Source: Polaribacter sp. | GTDB taxonomy: Bacteria; Bacteroidota; Bacteroidia; Flavobacteriales; Flavobacteriaceae | Direction of reading: 5' to 3' | DNA length: 45,665 bases | Assembly: GCA_029250685.1 (NCBI GenBank) | Contig: JAQXEU010000020.1 | Location: 1-45,665 of the forward strand | Position numbers and translations under genes: made by a program | Shown here: in pieces, positions 44,255-45,665 of the stretch | Position numbering within the stretch: position 1 is the stretch's first letter | Layout: each line of letters begins with the position of its first letter | The notes under the pieces: model-generated | What the model was told of the DNA's origin: nothing | Database searches by the model: none | The model's input: the letters and a program-made list of their open reading frames with translations, nothing else

Positions 44255-45107
44255 TTAATGTTTATATGTTCCGTCTGGCAAAGTAACGGGCAAATTATAA
44301 GTTGCATTTGTAAAAATTGCCCAAGCTTTAACATCATCTGATTGTACTTTTGCACTAGTATTTAAAGTCCATTCACTTTGAATATCTGCTAAACGATTTT
44401 GGTTTGCTCCTAACTTTGAAGAAAGTATCCAAAAATTATATCTACTTACCTGACAAGAAAAATCACACGTAGCCTCAGAATTTGTATACCAAGCTGTTGT
44501 TGGTTATGTTGCTGGAGGGTTTTGAAAAAAACCACCTCTAGCGGTATTCATAGCTTCACTAATTTGAGAGTTCGCTTGGCTACTAAAAACTGCAGGATAT
44601 GAAACTTCATGTACGTTTTTTGAAATAAACATCCAAACTGATTGGATAGAGCTATCAAAATCACCAGTACGACCATTTATGCCAAATTATATTTGCAGAA
44701 TCAGAACCCATATTAAAAACATTATGTCCGCTTGGCGGAACTACAGCATCTCTTTCTGCAGTAGTTTTCCATAAATATATAAATGAATTATTTGCTTTTA
44801 ATTGTGAGTGAATTGTAGAATTATCCACATTACCATCTTCATCATTATCTAAATATTGCGCTAAAATATTTGCAACATGAATTAACTTTGCATCTTCAAC
44901 TGTACTAAAGGCATAAATAGGAATATCAAAAACAATAATTTTACGATTAAAATATTATCTGTATTTACAACAATTGTAAAATTTGGATCATTTCCTGGGT
45001 TAATTAAAGTAGATGTATCTTTAATATTATCATTAATAATACATGATGTAAAACTTACAAGTGCAATTGAAAACAATACTAGTTTAGTAACCTCTTTTAT
45101 GTATTTC
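44255..45107 (-). pseudogene. Decayed secreted lipoprotein with EF-hand-like loop
   Basis: From ATG 45107 the frame begins with a lipoprotein signal (SFTSC, Cys23). Coding continues in three pieces in the other frames until TAA 44255. Lesions: a 1-nt loss in a T run at 44939-44942 (on the minus strand AAAA), a second frameshift near 44680-44686, and an in-frame TAA at 44504-44506. Joined, the product would be about 283 residues. It includes DNDEDGNVDN, a likely calcium loop of EF-hand type. I do not recognise the family. Its own promoter was not seen, but the terminator is intact. Confidence 0.8.
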
Positions 45108-45156
45108 ATTTTCTCATTTTTAGTATTCAAAACTTAAATCCTTCATAAACTTTTAA

Positions 45157-45164
45157 TACTTTTG
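45157..45164 (+). promoter_or_regulatory. folB promoter -7 element, nearly leaderless
   Basis: TACTTTTG matches TAnnTTTG and ends 4 nt before the ATG at 45169. Transcription would start at about the first codon. No TTG at -33 spacing was found. Confidence 0.45.
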
Positions 45165-45168
45165 TTTT

Positions 45169-45531
45169 ATGGGAATAATTCAAGTAAACAATATCAAAAT
45201 TTATGCCTTTCACGGTTGTTTAGATGAAGAAGCAAAAATTGGCTCAGATTATAGAGTTGATGTTGAAATTAAAGCAAACTTACAAAAATCTTCAAAAACA
45301 GACGAATTAATTGATACTGTAGATTATGTACATTTAAATTTTATTGTAAAAGAAGAAATGGCAATTAGATCTAAATTGTTAGAACACGTAGCTGAACGTA
45401 TTATTTATAGAATTTTTAATGAGTTAAAATTGGTTAAAAAAGCAACAGTATCAGTTGCAAAAATAAATCCACCAATTGGAGGAAATGTAGCAGAAGTTGC
45501 TATAATTCTAACAAAAAAGCGTAAAAAGTAA
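45169..45531 (+). CDS. folB: Dihydroneopterin aldolase
   Basis: The 120-residue enzyme converts 7,8-dihydroneopterin to 6-hydroxymethyl-dihydropterin in folate synthesis. Typical features are VNNIKIYAFHGCLDEEAKIGSDYRVDVEI near the start (catalytic Tyr/Glu region), DTVDYVHLNFIVKEEM and LLEHVAERII, then VSVAKINPPIGGNVAEVAIIL. Length and pattern are normal. tRNA-Cys follows about 50 nt after the stop with its own promoter. Confidence 0.95.
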   Translation: MGIIQVNNIKIYAFHGCLDEEAKIGSDYRVDVEIKANLQKSSKTDELIDTVDYVHLNFIVKEEMAIRSKLLEHVAERIIYRIFNELKLVKKATVSVAKINPPIGGNVAEVAIILTKKRKK

Positions 45532-45538
45532 AAAAGAC

Positions 45539-45568
45539 TTGCTTACAACGATAAATTGCGTAAATTTG
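45539..45568 (+). promoter_or_regulatory. tRNA-Cys promoter (Bacteroidota type)
   Basis: TTG at 45539-45541 and TAAATTTG at 45561-45568 are 19 nt apart, an ideal spacing. The predicted start near 45574 is about 6 nt before the tRNA. Confidence 0.7.
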
Positions 45569-45580
45569 TCGTCCCAAAAA

Positions 45581-45651
45581 GGTGTCGTGGCCGAGTGGCT
45601 AGGCAGTGGTCTGCAACACCATCTACAGCGGTTCGAATCCGCTCGACACCT
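45581..45651 (+). tRNA. tRNA-Cys (anticodon GCA)
   Basis: The cloverleaf is complete: acceptor arms GGTGTCG and CGACACC pair with discriminator U73 (T at 45651), as expected for Cys. The anticodon stem GTGGT/ACCAT closes loop CTGCAAC with anticodon GCA. The T-arm carries GTTCGAATC. The CCA end is not encoded in the gene (CAAC follows), so it must be added by nucleotidyltransferase. 71 nt. Confidence 0.95.
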
Positions 45652-45665
45652 CAACTTTTTATCAT

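Noticed and set aside
40696..45665. Signs of a mobile element at the right end, given the pseudogene
   Set aside because: No transposase, integrase, direct repeat or attachment site; tRNA-Cys is intact with no duplicated 3' end in the window.

Overview
The window is AT-rich chromosomal DNA from a member of the Bacteroidota, most likely a marine Flavobacteriaceae close to Polaribacter or Tenacibaculum. The class-level call rests on the gliding lipoprotein GldH, the RicT-GldH-PBP1A gene order, DUF4837 and DUF3472 lipoproteins, several upstream regions with the Bacteroidota -7 promoter element TAnnTTTG, and start sites without strong Shine-Dalgarno sequences. The genus is a guess. No transposase, integrase, phage gene, rRNA or CRISPR array was seen.

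Layout. 0.3-4.1 kb: rpiB and an ElaA-type acetyltransferase, then a minus-strand group (small membrane peptide, DUF3472 lipoprotein, RluE-type pseudouridine synthase, aldose-epimerase-like protein). 4.1-8.9 kb: recA, a GNAT gene, the minus-strand set flippase-dut-PspC-like, and gpsA. 8.95-14.6 kb: aspartate kinase with a divergent ACT-domain protein, a PNPOx-like protein, an NhaC antiporter and an M28 peptidase lipoprotein. 14.6-20.3 kb: a conserved unknown, pheS, gdhA, a LysE-type exporter, an alpha/beta hydrolase and dinB. 20.4-27.8 kb: a tightly packed plus-strand operon of ten genes that is the main accessory locus. 27.8-31.5 kb: a lone ABC ATPase, a frameshifted leucine-rich-repeat lipoprotein, trxA, a REPIN-like inverted repeat and asd. 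31.7-42.4 kb: trhO, then a long envelope and housekeeping run (ricT, gldH, PBP1A, two CoA-transferase subunits, a small membrane protein, xth, a LysM lytic transglycosylase, DUF4837), then DUF1761. 42.4-45.7 kb: glnS, a decayed secreted-lipoprotein pseudogene, folB and tRNA-Cys(GCA).

The most interesting locus is 20.8-27.4 kb. It joins a type III polyketide synthase (Cys141/His275/Asn308), a class I methyltransferase and a geranylgeranyl-reductase-like flavoprotein to a discrete type II fatty-acid module: FabZ-like dehydratase, FabF-like ketosynthase, acyl carrier protein and its own phosphopantetheinyl transferase. The arrangement combines the logic of two known phenolic-lipid systems: Streptomyces srsABC (type III PKS + methyltransferase + flavoprotein hydroxylase) and Azotobacter ars (dedicated fatty acid synthase feeding type III PKS). 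I infer a dedicated pathway for a methylated, oxidised alkylresorcinol, alkylquinone or alkylpyrone lipid. It ends in a Gre-factor-like protein that keeps the two acidic tip residues of GreA.

A second theme is decay or switching of surface lipoproteins. The only two clearly broken genes both encode predicted lipoproteins: an LRR protein with a frameshift in a seven-T tract, and an EF-hand-loop protein with two frameshifts and a nonsense codon.
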